Source: Tiliqua scincoides
Lineage: Eukaryota; Chordata; Lepidosauria; Squamata; Scincidae
Length of the DNA stretch: 64,000 bases
Assembly: GCF_035046505.1 (NCBI RefSeq)
Contig: NC_089822.1
Location: 269,587,024-269,651,023, forward strand
Direction: 5' to 3'
Both the position numbers and the translations under genes were made by a program. How positions within the stretch are numbered: the stretch's first letter is position 1; each line of letters opens with the position of its first letter. This document shows positions 40,679-48,242 of this stretch, piece after piece. The notes below the pieces were generated by a model. It saw only the letters and a list, made by a program, of their open reading frames with translations. It was not told the origin of the DNA and ran no database searches.

Positions 40679-42193
40679 CGAGTGCATGCATGTGATGACC
40701 AGACTTGTTTTGGAGGTGACATCTGGAGCACATTGTGTAACCCTGGGAGCAGGGTGATATGTGGGCTCCCTGATTTTTCTGAGTCCAACCCAGAGGTTAT
40801 CTCCTTTAAAGCCCTGCTGTGCCTGGGCTGTCTTAGGGACTGAGGTGCTTAAAGGAGGCTCTGCTCCAGGTGTCTGCTCCATCTGAGGCTTGGTGGGTGA
40901 GCACTCGGAGTAGAGCCTTTTGTAGGCTCTGGAACTCCCTTCCAGTGGAGGCTCCAGGTGGCCTGTCCCTCTCTGCCTTCAGAGGACTCATGAAACTCTG
41001 ACTGTGCAACAGAGAAAGAGTTTTTGCTTTTGTGCAATTGATCTGTATTATTGCTGATGCAGGATATTTGAAGTGCCTCCTTCCCTTCTGTGTGTTTTGC
41101 CGTCTGAAGCGGTTTGCAGATGTTGAAAGGTGGGGCCCAAATGCAAAACTGGACCTGTGCAAGAGCGTGTGTGTGGGGAAGGTCCCGGGTCTTGGCTTTT
41201 GGGGGCCAAGCTGCATATTATATGCAACGTGCAGTTGGCCCTGTGAATTTGCTACTCTAAGGTAAATAGTTGCTGGGGTGGGGGGATCAGGACCAAAGTC
41301 TAGAGGGGGTGCTTGAAACACTTTGCTCTTGCTACAGTCCCAGTTCAAAGCCCTTATCTCCACCTCATACTCTTGAAAGGAAGCTCCCACTGGTGATGGC
41401 AGCTTCCCTCCCAGGGCAGGTGGCAGTTGTAAGGGAGGGGCCATCCTGACTGGGTCTCCTCTGCAGCTGCTCTCTACTTTAGGAAAAAAGAGCCATGCAG
41501 GGCCCTTATCCACTGCCCTGAGCTCCTTGGAGGAAGGTGGGAGACAGATGTAACCACAGAACATCTAAAGATGAGCAGCTTCCCTCACTCTGTCTCTCTT
41601 CTCCCTCTGCAGCAAGCGATCCGGGTTCCGACAGCTCCGCTAGAGGTAAAAGGGGAGCATCCATCTTGAGGAGAAGACCTTTCCCTCAGAATCTGTCCTT
41701 CTGCTTTTCTGTGGGCCAAATTTGATAACTTTCCTGTAGGTAACAGGAATTGGGGTGGAGATTGGATAAGAAGAGCTTCTGCCACTTTTGGCCCACTTTA
41801 GTTTCATCTGGATGGTCTGTTTGCTCCCTTTCTTTGAATATGGGTTCTGCTCAGGTTACGAATGATGACCATATGTGAGCCTTGGAATGGATTCTCTTCT
41901 GGGTCGAAGTGCTTAGTGTCCCCGTCAGATGGCTTCCTTCCCCTGAAGGATGCAGCATAACTTGCTTGCTTGAGCCATCCCCTGAACGACTTTGTTGCGC
42001 AGGCTGCAAGTGGTGGGGAACCTCCAGAAGTGCTTCAGCTCTGCTTGTGCCACATTTTGGGTATTGGTCACAGTTTGGGGCCTCAGCTGTGAAGCTTGGA
42101 GGGATAATATATGTGCACCCCCAACTGTAGGATTCTAATGCCCTCACATTGGCTGAACTTTCCTCTCTCCTGTTTTTGGTTTCTGCAGCATGA
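28590..42193 (+). CDS. MHC class I heavy chain, copy 2 (eight exons, 356 codons)
   Basis: Exons 28590-28656, 34471-34746, 36724-36999, 38740-39024, 39451-39540, 40516-40554, 41613-41645 and 42189-42193 all have AG/GT borders and phase-1 junctions, and together give 1071 nt with one stop. Domains are signal peptide, alpha-1, alpha-2, Ig-type alpha-3, membrane span, and a tail ending SDPGSDSSARA. The alpha-1 glycosylation site NQS, the alpha-2 cysteine pair and the alpha-3 cysteine pair are kept. Of the residues that anchor peptide ends, Y7, T143, W147, Y159 and Y171 appear conserved, while positions 59, 84 and 146 are L, L and S. The protein would pair with beta-2-microglobulin at the cell surface. 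The changed anchors hint at a non-classical role. Intron 1 is 5.8 kb and full of repeats. Confidence 0.88.
29335..29770. mobile_element. Probable hAT-like repeat (CAGTGGCATAGCTA family)
   Basis: The left end CAGTGGCATAGCTAAGG matches the family at 12086 and 31746. The right end is not sharply defined ('gcaactgctacccctgca'). The A/T-rich interior has no coding frame. Confidence 0.4.
30026..30204. mobile_element. Palindromic MITE (GGGCCCAATCC family)
   Basis: Ends GGGCCCAATCCTATCC and GGATAGGATTGGACCC; the 3-bp flanks TAG and TTA do not match cleanly. It is the first of two family members only 100 bp apart in intron 1 of class I copy 2. Non-coding. Confidence 0.65.
30301..30479. mobile_element. 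Palindromic MITE (GGGCCCAATCC family)
   Basis: Ends GGGCCCAGTCCTATCC and GGATAGGATTGGACCC, preceded by TAA and followed by TCA. The interior includes 'ttccagcactggtgcag' and 'gaggaggcctctgtgactgc', as in the member at 13924. Confidence 0.7.
30480..31745. other. Copy 2 intron 1, low-complexity and unassigned sequence
   Basis: 30955-31075 is a purine-rich stretch of GAGA and GTGAGA repeats. The rest has no recognised gene or repeat end. One phrase block near 31480-31620 repeats 'ccaggtc' and 'tcagctggga' words several times without a fixed period. Confidence 0.4.
31746..32082. mobile_element. hAT-like MITE with a nested short repeat
   Basis: Begins CAGTGGCATAGCTAGAGG and ends CCTCTAGCTACGACACTA, the family of 12086. 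Internal phrases 'cactaagt(c/t)ttgcaggg' occur near both ends. A GGCTGCAATCC short repeat is nested at about 31820-31895. It lies in intron 1 of class I copy 2. Confidence 0.65.
32495..32725 (+). mobile_element. L2-like LINE 3' fragment
   Basis: The phrases 'gcagggccttttcaggggtt', 'aaggccctccctg' and 'cagctgctttgggtttgctg' follow the order of an L2 ORF2 C-terminus and 3' region. It is heavily decayed, with no open frame of note. Confidence 0.45.
32740..33390. mobile_element. hAT-like repeat carrying a nested palindromic MITE
   Basis: The left end CAGTGGTTCCCAAACAT and right end GTTTGAGAAACACTTG form an imperfect inverted repeat. The MITE at 33056-33202 is inserted inside it. Internal 'gggacccactt' and 'atgacccatgtagtgggtcc' are typical of the family, and a short piece of the same repeat lies at 11778-11840. 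Confidence 0.6.
33056..33202. mobile_element. Palindromic MITE with TAA target duplication
   Basis: Ends GGGCCCAATCCTATCC and GGATAGGATTGGGCCC, flanked by TAA on both sides (33053-33055 and 33203-33205). It is nested within a hAT-like repeat, so it is the younger of the two. Confidence 0.75.
33588..33721 (+). repeat. Left arm of 134-bp direct repeat around LINE copy C
   Basis: This class I intron sequence ('acatctctgggtacagggtc ... ttgggttttggagcagg') occurs again at 33976-34109 with only a handful of differences. The LINE fragment lies exactly between the two copies. Confidence 0.88.
33722..33975 (+). mobile_element. RTE-like LINE copy C, short 3' fragment
   Basis: Holds only the last stretch of ORF2 (ASRQAVQHGLSQFEE-like coding to the Cys/His cluster) and the shared tail 'agagtcttccgagactgaag', ending in an AAC-rich run. 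It inserted in intron 1 of class I copy 2. The flanking duplication is 134 bp instead of the 11-12 bp seen around copies A and B. Confidence 0.85.
33976..34109 (+). repeat. Right arm of 134-bp direct repeat around LINE copy C
   Basis: Second copy of 33588-33721. Homologous single-copy sequence exists in class I copy 1 (about 15430-15520), so one of these arms is the duplicate. Confidence 0.88.
34471..34746 (+). CDS. Copy 2 exon 2, alpha-1 domain
   Basis: Acceptor CTTTCCAG, donor GGTGAGT, 276 nt. It encodes SSHSARYFLTAVSEP, AYADDQLIGYYDS, PWVQKIEKEDPQLWD and KLHNQSG. Y7 and the NQS glycosylation site are kept. The usual tyrosine before WD (position 59) is leucine, and the residue at position 84, normally Y or R, is also leucine. 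These would close the A and F pocket ends of the peptide groove less firmly. Confidence 0.87.
34905..35770 (-). mobile_element. CR1 LINE ORF2/3' fragment, minus strand, split by a tail array
   Basis: 34905-35020 and 35430-35770 together follow the C-terminal end of a classic CR1 ORF2 read in reverse ('ttctccaggctaaatgtacc', 'tttccaggcccctcaccatc', 'gggacatacagatc'). It is separated by the tandem CR1-tail array at 35022-35415. Old and without an open frame. Confidence 0.65.
35022..35415 (+). repeat. Three tandem CR1 3'-tail units (about 140 bp)
   Basis: GCAGGTCTCTTGTTATCTG recurs at 35022, 35162 and 35301. Each unit is a CR1 3' end ('gtgagatacaggaagctgga ... ggggctgttcttatgttctt') followed by a spacer 'aactacaattcccaggaagc'. 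The same composite unit occurs twice at 20868-21108 in the opposite orientation. Confidence 0.88.
35771..36519. other. Copy 2 intron 2, nothing recognised
   Basis: No exon, repeat end or open frame could be supported. Base composition is ordinary. Confidence 0.35.
36520..36715 (+). repeat. Interspersed repeat 3' end with AATAAT tail
   Basis: The run 'gattgtgagcccttttgggac', 'gtaaaccgctttgtgaactt' and 'aaagcggtatataaatact' ending in (AAT)n is the familiar 3' end of a widespread squamate LINE/SINE family. It stops a few bases before the alpha-2 exon. Confidence 0.55.
36724..36999 (+). CDS. Copy 2 exon 3, alpha-2 domain
   Basis: Acceptor CCCTCTCAG, donor GGTGAGG, 276 nt. It encodes HTWQSMSSCELHKDG, YAYDGRDFLAFD, TWTAASSKAQVTKRSWD and VYLEEICMGWLWKYLEYGKE. 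The cysteine pair (SSCEL and EEICM) is present. T143, W147, Y159 and Y171 are kept, position 123 is F and position 146 is S. Confidence 0.88.
37000..38739 (+). other. Copy 2 intron 3
   Basis: Homologous to 21180-22364 of copy 1 except for an extra diverged hAT-like segment at about 38042-38462 (ends 'cagcagttctcaaactc' and 'agtttgagaagccctgg'). No gene inside. Confidence 0.55.
38740..39024 (+). CDS. Copy 2 exon 4, alpha-3 (Ig C1) domain
   Basis: Acceptor TTCCCACAG, donor GGTGAGA, 285 nt. It shows LLCRAHGFYPREIDVTW, TYYTWLSIEI and YRCHVEHDGLEKP, the canonical C1 fold with two cysteines and the core tryptophan. It is very close to the copy 1 exon, which has kept its frame even though the rest of that gene has decayed. 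Confidence 0.9.
39451..39540 (+). CDS. Copy 2 exon 5, transmembrane segment
   Basis: Acceptor TTCATTTCAG, donor GTAAGT, 90 nt. It encodes SVPGWLIAVGIVSGVLAALL and eight further mainly aliphatic residues, one helix spanning the membrane. Confidence 0.87.
40516..40554 (+). CDS. Copy 2 exon 6, cytoplasmic
   Basis: CTCTGCAG acceptor and GTGAGT donor around 39 nt encoding KKRPEKAAYGAAS with its neighbours. A tyrosine in the tail matches the position of the conserved class I tail tyrosine. Confidence 0.82.
40603..40678. repeat. (TG)n(AG)n microsatellite
   Basis: About 20 TG units followed by about 18 AG units. It generates false poly-VC/poly-RE frames. The inverted arm carries a CA/ACTC version at 63645-63697. 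Confidence 0.95.
40900..41060 (+). mobile_element. L2-like LINE C-terminal relic in copy 2 intron
   Basis: Encodes a decayed 'LWNSLPVEAPGGLSLSAFRG' ending typical of L2 ORF2. The same relic is in the inverted arm near 63300-63460 and, more decayed, in copy 1. Confidence 0.6.
41613..41645 (+). CDS. Copy 2 exon 7, cytoplasmic
   Basis: CCTCTGCAG acceptor and GTAAAA donor around 33 nt encoding SDPGSDSSAR, the serine-rich motif seen in most class I tails. Confidence 0.83.
42189..42193 (+). CDS. Copy 2 exon 8, last codon and stop
   Basis: After TTTCTGCAG the first bases CA complete an alanine codon and TGA follows at once, ending the protein. The rest of the exon is 3' UTR. The reverse copy at 62139-62135 is identical here. 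Confidence 0.75.
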
Positions 42194-42407
42194 TCTCCTC
42201 TTGGCGTGTGAGAAGAGAGCAGAGGGAGCCCACCAGATCCGTGCTGCGAATTCCCCCCCCCCCCCGACACGCACCTCCTGGCTTTTCACTCCCTTTCTCA
42301 TCCTGGCTCAGGCCCCACTCAGGTGTCCAGTGTCCAGCTGGCAAAATGATCAAGGGTTGAGTGTATCTGTGTGGAAATATTTTCTGGAGAGCTTGAACTA
42401 ATCTTGG

Positions 42408-42435
42408 TTTATATATATATATATATATGCTCTAA

Positions 42436-42513
<78 letters not shown>

Positions 42514-42531
42514 TCATATATATATATATGC
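42408..42531. repeat. (TA)n microsatellite
   Basis: Long AT dinucleotide run interrupted by two 'gctctaag' words. The inverted arm (near 61800) has only a remnant, so the run expanded on this side after duplication or shrank on the other. Confidence 0.95.
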
Positions 42532-42651
42532 TCTAAGTTTAGCCTGTGATTTTAGCAGTGTTTTGCACTAAGTTATTTCAATGTGTCATTTCTCTGGTCC
42601 GTTTGTGGCCCCCACCTGAAGCTGTGATACCCCCTGCAGTAAGCTCAATCT

Positions 42652-44338
42652 TAATCTTACCCTGCACGTGCCTGATCTCGGAAGCTAAGCAGGGTCAGGC
42701 CTGGTTAGTACTTGGATGGGAGACCACGTGGGACAGGGGTAGGCAACCTTAAACACTCTAAAGAGCCATTTGGACGGAGAAAAGATAACCTCAGGAGCCA
42801 CAAAACCCTTTTGACATCTAAAATGAAGATAACTGTGGGAAAAATATGCACAGGCACTGGGCTTTGAGATGCCTTGGCATATGTGACAAATGACAACAGT
42901 CACGCCTGCACAGAGAGCAAACTCTCGGCCTTGCTAATACGCTGAGTGTCCGAAACCCAGTGCTAGAAAACAACAGAATGTTATGAAGAAGCGCCTCTTA
43001 TCAATGTTGTGGTTAAGCTAGAGAGCCGGCAAGTTACAGCCAATTCCCTAGCAGTGTATCTTTGTATGAATAAAGCTTGCAGAGGCGGGGCAAGAGAGTC
43101 AGATCTGTTCCAGCTTCAAGCCTCCCTGCATCAACCTTTTGCCCTGTCTGCCGGCTCTCATTCATTGCTCTGCGCCTCGCTGTTCCTGTTTATAGTCTAA
43201 ACTTTCCCAGTGCCCTCTGCACTCCCACCAAGCACCAAGGCTCAGAGGCCTTGTTTGCTCTCATAGCAGCATTGCGCTGCTACAGATAACACTGCATAGT
43301 TTTTTTTACCTTTATGCAATGTATAAAAAAACTTTTTAAGAAAAAGTTTTAAAATATTAATGAAAAAATATTAAATACCTGACAAACTGTTATTGAAGAT
43401 ATTTCCATATTGCTGTTTGATTGGCGTCCTCACTTGCACTTGCATGTCCAGTAGCCCCCCCCCCCAGTATTCCCATCAATTATCCAAACACCCATGGGTG
43501 CACGTGGGACAGGGTCAGGGCTGCTTGGGTCACGGCTGCATTGGAGAGGGGGTCAGGGCTGCATGGGGATCAGGGCTGCTTGTGGGAAGGGGGTCAAGGT
43601 TGTATGGGGGTCAGGGCTGCTTGTGGGAAGGGGTCAGGGCTCCACAGGGGTCAGGGTTGCATGGGAGAGAGGTTCAGGGCTCTGTGGGGTCAGGGCTGCT
43701 TATGGGAAGGGGAATCAGGGCTGCATGGGGGTCAGGGCTGCACGTGGGAAGGGTGATCAGGGTGTTAAAACCCTGTTTGTTTATGTGTCCTCCCCCACAT
43801 GGGCAGGCAGCTGGCACTGCAGCTCGGGGGGGAGGGGACGTGCAGCGGTGGGGGGGCTTGCCCTCGGGGGCAGCGGGGGCTCCTTGGGCGGGAGCTGCTC
43901 CGGTGCCATCCTCTTCGTCCCGCCTGCGGCGTCCCTCTCTGATCTGGCCTCACCTGTGTTGAGGCTGGAAGCTCAGCACTTTGTGACCCACCGGGAGAGC
44001 TGAGCCCAAGAGAGGAGGAGCCTCCAGGCGCAGGAGCAGTCTATGCTGGCCAGCAGGAGGTGTTGGAGCTGCGTGCTTGCTCGGGCTGGTGAGCGGCGGC
44101 CACATCACGGGAGAATCCCGTTGGCTATGTCCGGCTCACCCCTTCAGCCCCAGCAGCCTTGGCACCCACGGGAAGCAACCTCCTTTCCCCCCAGATGGGT
44201 TGGCCCAGCACGGAGCCGCAGCAGATGGCTGAAAGAGCCGCATGTGACTCCGGAGCCGCAGGTTGCCGACCCCAGGCCTGGGAATACCAGGTGTTGTAGG
44301 CTTATATCATAGTCTTTCGAGACTGAAGTTTGCCAACC
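42652..44338 (+). mobile_element. 5S rRNA-derived SINE, split by a hAT element
   Basis: 42658-42733 reads like the 5S rRNA gene ('gatctcggaagctaagcagg', 'gttagtacttggatgggaga'), including the internal promoter region. It is interrupted at 42734 and resumes at 44276 with 'gcctgggaataccaggtgtt' and 'gtaggctta'. The tail 'catagtctttcgagactgaa' is the 3' tail of the RTE-like LINE. TAAGCTCAATCT before and TAAGCTAAATCT after look like an 11/12 target duplication. It is not a functional 5S rRNA gene, because the 5' quarter is changed and a LINE tail is attached. Confidence 0.85.
42734..44275. mobile_element. Non-autonomous hAT element with GC-rich cargo, inside the SINE
   Basis: Starts CAGGGGTAGGCAACCT and ends AGGTTGCCGACCCCAG. 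Flanking 8-mers ACGTGGGA and GCCTGGGA both derive from the same SINE word. The 1.54-kb interior has no transposase. It holds an irregular tandem run of GGTCAGGGCTGC(A/T)TG words (43500-43770) and a GC-rich segment (43790-44230). Confidence 0.8.
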
Positions 44339-44350
44339 TAAGCTAAATCT

Positions 44351-44548
44351 GGCTTACCACAAGGAAAGAAGGGTTCCACTAAATCCAGGAGGGTTCCCCC
44401 ATGGCTGAGTTGGAGAGGCTGTGAAGGGCAAGGAAGCTTCCTTCCGTAAATGGAAGTCTTGCCCTAATGAGGAGAATACAAAGGAACATAAACTGTGGCA
44501 AAAGAAATGTAAGAATGTGATACAGGAGGCCAAGCAAGACTGTGAGGA
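44351..44548 (+). mobile_element. CR1 LINE ORF2 fragment
   Basis: Matches 53118-53315 of the full CR1 copy ('aagaagggttccactaaatc', 'tgtggcaaaagaaatgtaag') with indels. It lies right after the 5S-SINE and is absent from the inverted arm, so it arrived after the duplication. Confidence 0.75.
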
Positions 44549-45440
44549 TCCTAACATTATTTGCTGAGGGACTGTAACCTTTGAAAATATCCATCATTGA
44601 TGGAACAAAAAGTTTTGTCATGAATATGTACAGTTTAGGCCTAGCAGCATTGCAAAGCCTGAACCAAGCTAAAACAGTAACACAGAAGTGGCTTGCATTT
44701 CCTAGCTGCTAGGAATTTACAACTCAATGGAAGGTGATTATGTAGCACCTCCCCTTGTTGGCAACCTTCAGTCTCCAAAGACTATGGTATCCTGCTCTGT
44801 AGCACCTAGGCAGCCAGAAAGATGCCCATCAAGGATGGAATGCAGCTGTAGATCTCCAGGGGGGGAGGGAAGAGCTGAGGGGCGAGCATCCAGACCCACT
44901 TCTTTGGTCTTTGGTTTTTTGTCTCTTGGTGAGATAGGTGGTGGGTGCACATCCTTCCCCGTCAGGACCAGGTGGCCTTAGGTAACTGACCTGAGGAACT
45001 ACAAAAGAAGCTGACCCAGGTGAGAGTTAGAGAATAATAGAGTTAGCCAGTTTAGCTTTGTGTTTTATGCTGATATGTTTCCTAGAAGTTTTCATACCTC
45101 TAGCATTTGCTGCCTTTTGTAACTTTTTGTAACCCTATGTACTTAATAAAGTAAAAATCTTTTTACCATGTTGGTTCATTGTCTGTTGGGGACAAAGGTT
45201 CAGAATCCTGCCTAGCCATTCAGCAAGCTACCAAATCCTCATTGTGGACTAGTAACTTGAGGACTGAGACTTTAAGTAAAGAGAGCGCTCAGTGCCTACA
45301 AGGGATATAGTTAAGCCTAGAGGGTCTCGGTGTCCCTGGACTGAGGCACTGGCTCTTACAGGGTGGTGGCAGTACTACCGAACAGGGATCTTTGAGGGCT
45401 CTAGGGTTCAGAACCAACAACTCTGAGCACCCCAAAACCC
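44549..45440 (+). mobile_element. Possible fossil LTR-like segment
   Basis: The stretch carries a polyadenylation-like 'cttaataaagtaaaaatc' (about 45140) and, about 220 bp later, 'taccgaacagggatc', which recalls a lysine-type primer-binding site. The ends are not sharply defined. A 45-bp piece of the RTE-like LINE tail in reverse lies at 44758-44803. No viral gene is attached. Low confidence; it looks old and broken. Confidence 0.3.
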
Positions 45441-45499
45441 TGGGAGTGTGAGACCAAGGGTACGACACTGCCCAAAACATTGACTCACTCAGGGCCAGT

Positions 45500-46440
45500 C
45501 CTTCAAAACCTCGGGGTTTGCTGCCTTGACACACACACTCGTGTTCTCATTTATGTCTCAGTCACACAACACTCAGTCAGGCAAAGACCCATGTGGCCTT
45601 GCTCTGAAACCACGGAGATGGGCACATTCACACACAACACAACAATGTGCACAACACTATGAAAACACAGTCACCCTCCCCACTGAGGCCCCACACTAGG
45701 ACCTCCCTTCACCCAGGGCCCCACACTAGGACCCTGTTGAGAATTCTCACCTTAAGCGTGCTCTACTTCCCACGGGTGAAGCCCTGTCCTCCTGGGCTCT
45801 TTCTTGCGAAGAAGGAGACACACAACAAAGGGTGTGGGGGCCAGCTCACTTCTGGTGATGTGCTGCCCCTGCCGTGCCTTCGTCTCGGTTCTCGCAGAGC
45901 CTTGCTTTCCATCCGAGTCACGGCACCAGAAACTGTTCCTGAATCAGCAGAGAAGCAACACAGGTCAGGACGATTCAGAGGACTTCTGAAAGGAAAAGCT
46001 TTTATTCGTCTGCAAACGGGACCCCCGCAAACACAAGTGGAGGACCCCGAACAGTTAAAATAATGCAGGTTTTATAGAGCATTCTAAATAGAGGAGTTGT
46101 AGCAAGAGAGGGGAAAGCATCCCTGGGAAAAATATCACGTAAGCAGGCAGAAAAGCAAAATCAGCACCCATTATCAGTTTGGAATGTTTGGTTGGAAGGA
46201 CCATACAATGTGCATTGATGGGTTATTGAAGGTTTGGTAATCAATCACACTACGACCTTCGTCTTCCCAGTGTCTCACATCCTTGGTCTTGTTTGTTAGT
46301 CCTTGGCGGCCCATACCAGGCTTATTTTTGTAGCCAGCTTGTTTTCTAAGAAGGATGTTAGATACTGACTGGTAGCATTCTTGAACAAGGGTCAGAGAGA
46401 GGCTTTAAGCCAGAGAAGCAGGACTTTGAAAATCTAGGCC
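45500..46440 (-). mobile_element. Fossil retrovirus-like LTR and leader, minus strand
   Basis: ATCCGAGTCACGGCACCA (45911-45928) equals the 3' end of tRNA-His, so on the minus strand it reads as a histidine primer-binding site. To its right, on the minus strand, is an LTR-like segment with 'gaataaaagc' (about 46000). To its left is a presumed leader. No gag, pol or env frame remains in the window. An old, partial copy. Confidence 0.5.
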
Positions 46441-46464
46441 TTGTGGGTATTTCAATATTGTGAG

Positions 46465-46574
46465 CTGGGCATTTTGGGGACAGCTCCTGCCAGCTTTTCT
46501 CACCATTTCACTGCCCAGATCTGTCTCTGGCCCTCCTCAAGTATCGTCCTCCTAGCTGGCAAAGAGACTTGGAC

Positions 46575-46626
<52 letters not shown>

Positions 46627-48193
46627 CAGCTGATCTCAAAAACAATTTCTGTGAATAGGACAATGCCACATGTGTCCACCTAAACAATCTTTGCAAAGGA
46701 ATGAAGATGAAATATTTTCTTATTATTTGTATGAAGATATTTTCTTATTATCTGTATGGAATTTCCAGGCTATTTTGATCTGTTTGACCTGTTGCTGTGG
46801 TTGCTCCGTGGCCTCGCATGGCCCCTGCTCTGTTGCGTTTTTGTCACAGAAATTGAATTACAGCTCAGTCCTATCCAGAGATGGCACATCTGATGCTGGG
46901 TTGCTGCTGAGCAGGCCACTGCATAAAATGTGTTGTCCTGATGAGAAGGGTGCAAGGGGGGAATACACACCTCCTGACCCAGCTGTCACACAGCCCCTGG
47001 AGGACTCCTCTGAGCTACATCAGCCCTGTTGCTCCTGGCATAACTCAGAAGAGCCACCCAGGATGGGGGTTCAAAATCTATAGGGCCTTTCTTCAGCATC
47101 GTCCAGTCTATTCTCTGAGGTCATCAGAAGGGGCCCTGTTGGTTGTGCCATCATTGAGAGTGGTGAAGGGGATGTCGGCCAGAAACAGGGCCTTTTCAGT
47201 GGTGGTACCTGCACTATGGAACTCCCTCCCCTTTGAATTGAGGACAGCTTCCTCATTGTTAATGTTCCAGTGGAGCCTGAAGACTTTTTTTCACTTAGGA
47301 AAGCCTCCAAGCCCTTATAAGGGTTGTTTTTATAAATCACTTCTTTTACTGTGTGTTTGTATCTGTATCTGAAGAAGGGAAAGGGAATTTCAAGAGCTGA
47401 GGAGGAAGAAAGGCACAGCAAATGCTGAATGTCCCCACTTTATTTGAGCTAATAAGTTCAGTTGATGCAGATCCTTTTCTCAGAGCCTTCCTGGCCATCA
47501 GGAGTGGCTGGAGAAATGCTGGTCTGTGGCTGAGAAGGAAAAATTAACAATTGATTTGCAGTTGATCTGTGGAACTCCTTGCTACAGGATCTTGTGATGG
47601 CATCTGGACTAGATGCCTTTAAAAGTGGATTGGACAGATTTATTGGGGGGGGGAGTCAATCACAGGTTACAAGCCTTGGAACCCAACCCTATGCATATCT
47701 ACTCAGAAGTAAGTCCCATTATAGTCAATAGTGCTTAATCCCAGGTAAGTGTGGATAGGATTGCAGCCTTGTTGACTACATGCAACCTCCAGGTTCTAGA
47801 GGTAGCCTATCTCTGAATGCCAGGTGCGAGGGAATGGCAGCAGGATGGGGGTCTCTTGTTAGCTTGTGGGCTCCCTGAGGCATCTGGTTGCCTGAGATGC
47901 AGGAAGCTGGACTCAATTAGCCTTTGGCCTGATCCAGATCTTGGGGCTCTTCTTATGTTCTAACTGTTATTTTATTTTGCTTGTAACTTTTTCATAGTGA
48001 GTCACTTTGAATCTTTGCGAGGAAGGTTCGAATGTCCATTTTGTAAGTAATCAGTCAGAGGAGAGCTTTTGCAAGCAGCAGGACCTTGGCAGTGATGGCC
48101 TGGAAAATGTAAGAACTGAGAGGTGGAGCTCTTGGCCTGCGGAAGGGGCCAAGATGTCGTCTTGTTGAGGATCTTTCCAGGTGAAATGTGAAC
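46465..48193 (+). repeat. Paralogous class I 3' flank (partner of 25920-27895)
   Basis: Begins with 3' UTR-like wording ('cttttctcaccatttcactg') followed by a (TG)n run (46578-46624), then the block shared with 25.98-27.90 kb: an L2-like fragment (47085-47420), a CR1 tail (47520-47965) and the closing 'tgaggatctttccaggtgaa'. No class I exon is left. It is the tail of one more lost or displaced copy. Confidence 0.75.
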
Positions 48194-48212
48194 TACACTG
48201 CTCAAAACAATA
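48194..48212. mobile_element. Orphan Tc1-like terminal end
   Basis: CACTGCTCAAAACAATAA follows a TA dinucleotide, exactly like the outer end of the Tc1 element at 57371-58954, and stops where LINE copy D begins. It suggests a Tc1 copy that was cut by the LINE or lost its body. Confidence 0.6.
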
Positions 48213-48242
48213 ATTGTATTGGCAACCCTCAGTCTCGAAAGA

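Larger units (their letters stand above)
40290..42733 (+). repeat. Left arm of large inverted duplication
   Basis: From about 40290 to the 5S-SINE this sequence is repeated in reverse at 61660-64000, including both cytoplasmic exons, the terminal exon, the TA-rich microsatellite position and the SINE head. Wording such as 'gcttgataccaggacaggcc' and 'gtgccacattttgg' recurs with few changes. The arms are separated by about 18.9 kb. Confidence 0.88.

Noticed and set aside
40498-40843. Poly-VC/poly-RE and poly-HT/poly-SL frames
   Set aside because: They translate the TG/AG microsatellite around the cytoplasmic exon.
42371-42571. Frame rich in Ile and Tyr
   Set aside because: It translates the TA microsatellite.
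42658-42733. 5S rRNA gene
   Set aside because: Only part of the 5S sequence is present, it is changed, and a LINE tail follows; it is a SINE head.
43393-44003. Frames of 111-189 codons rich in Gly
   Set aside because: They fall in the irregular GGTCAGGGCTGC minisatellite and GC-rich cargo of the hAT element and have no recognisable domain.
44040-44312. Possible small gene at the right end of the hAT element
   Set aside because: The frame runs across the hAT terminus into the SINE and has no start or splice context.
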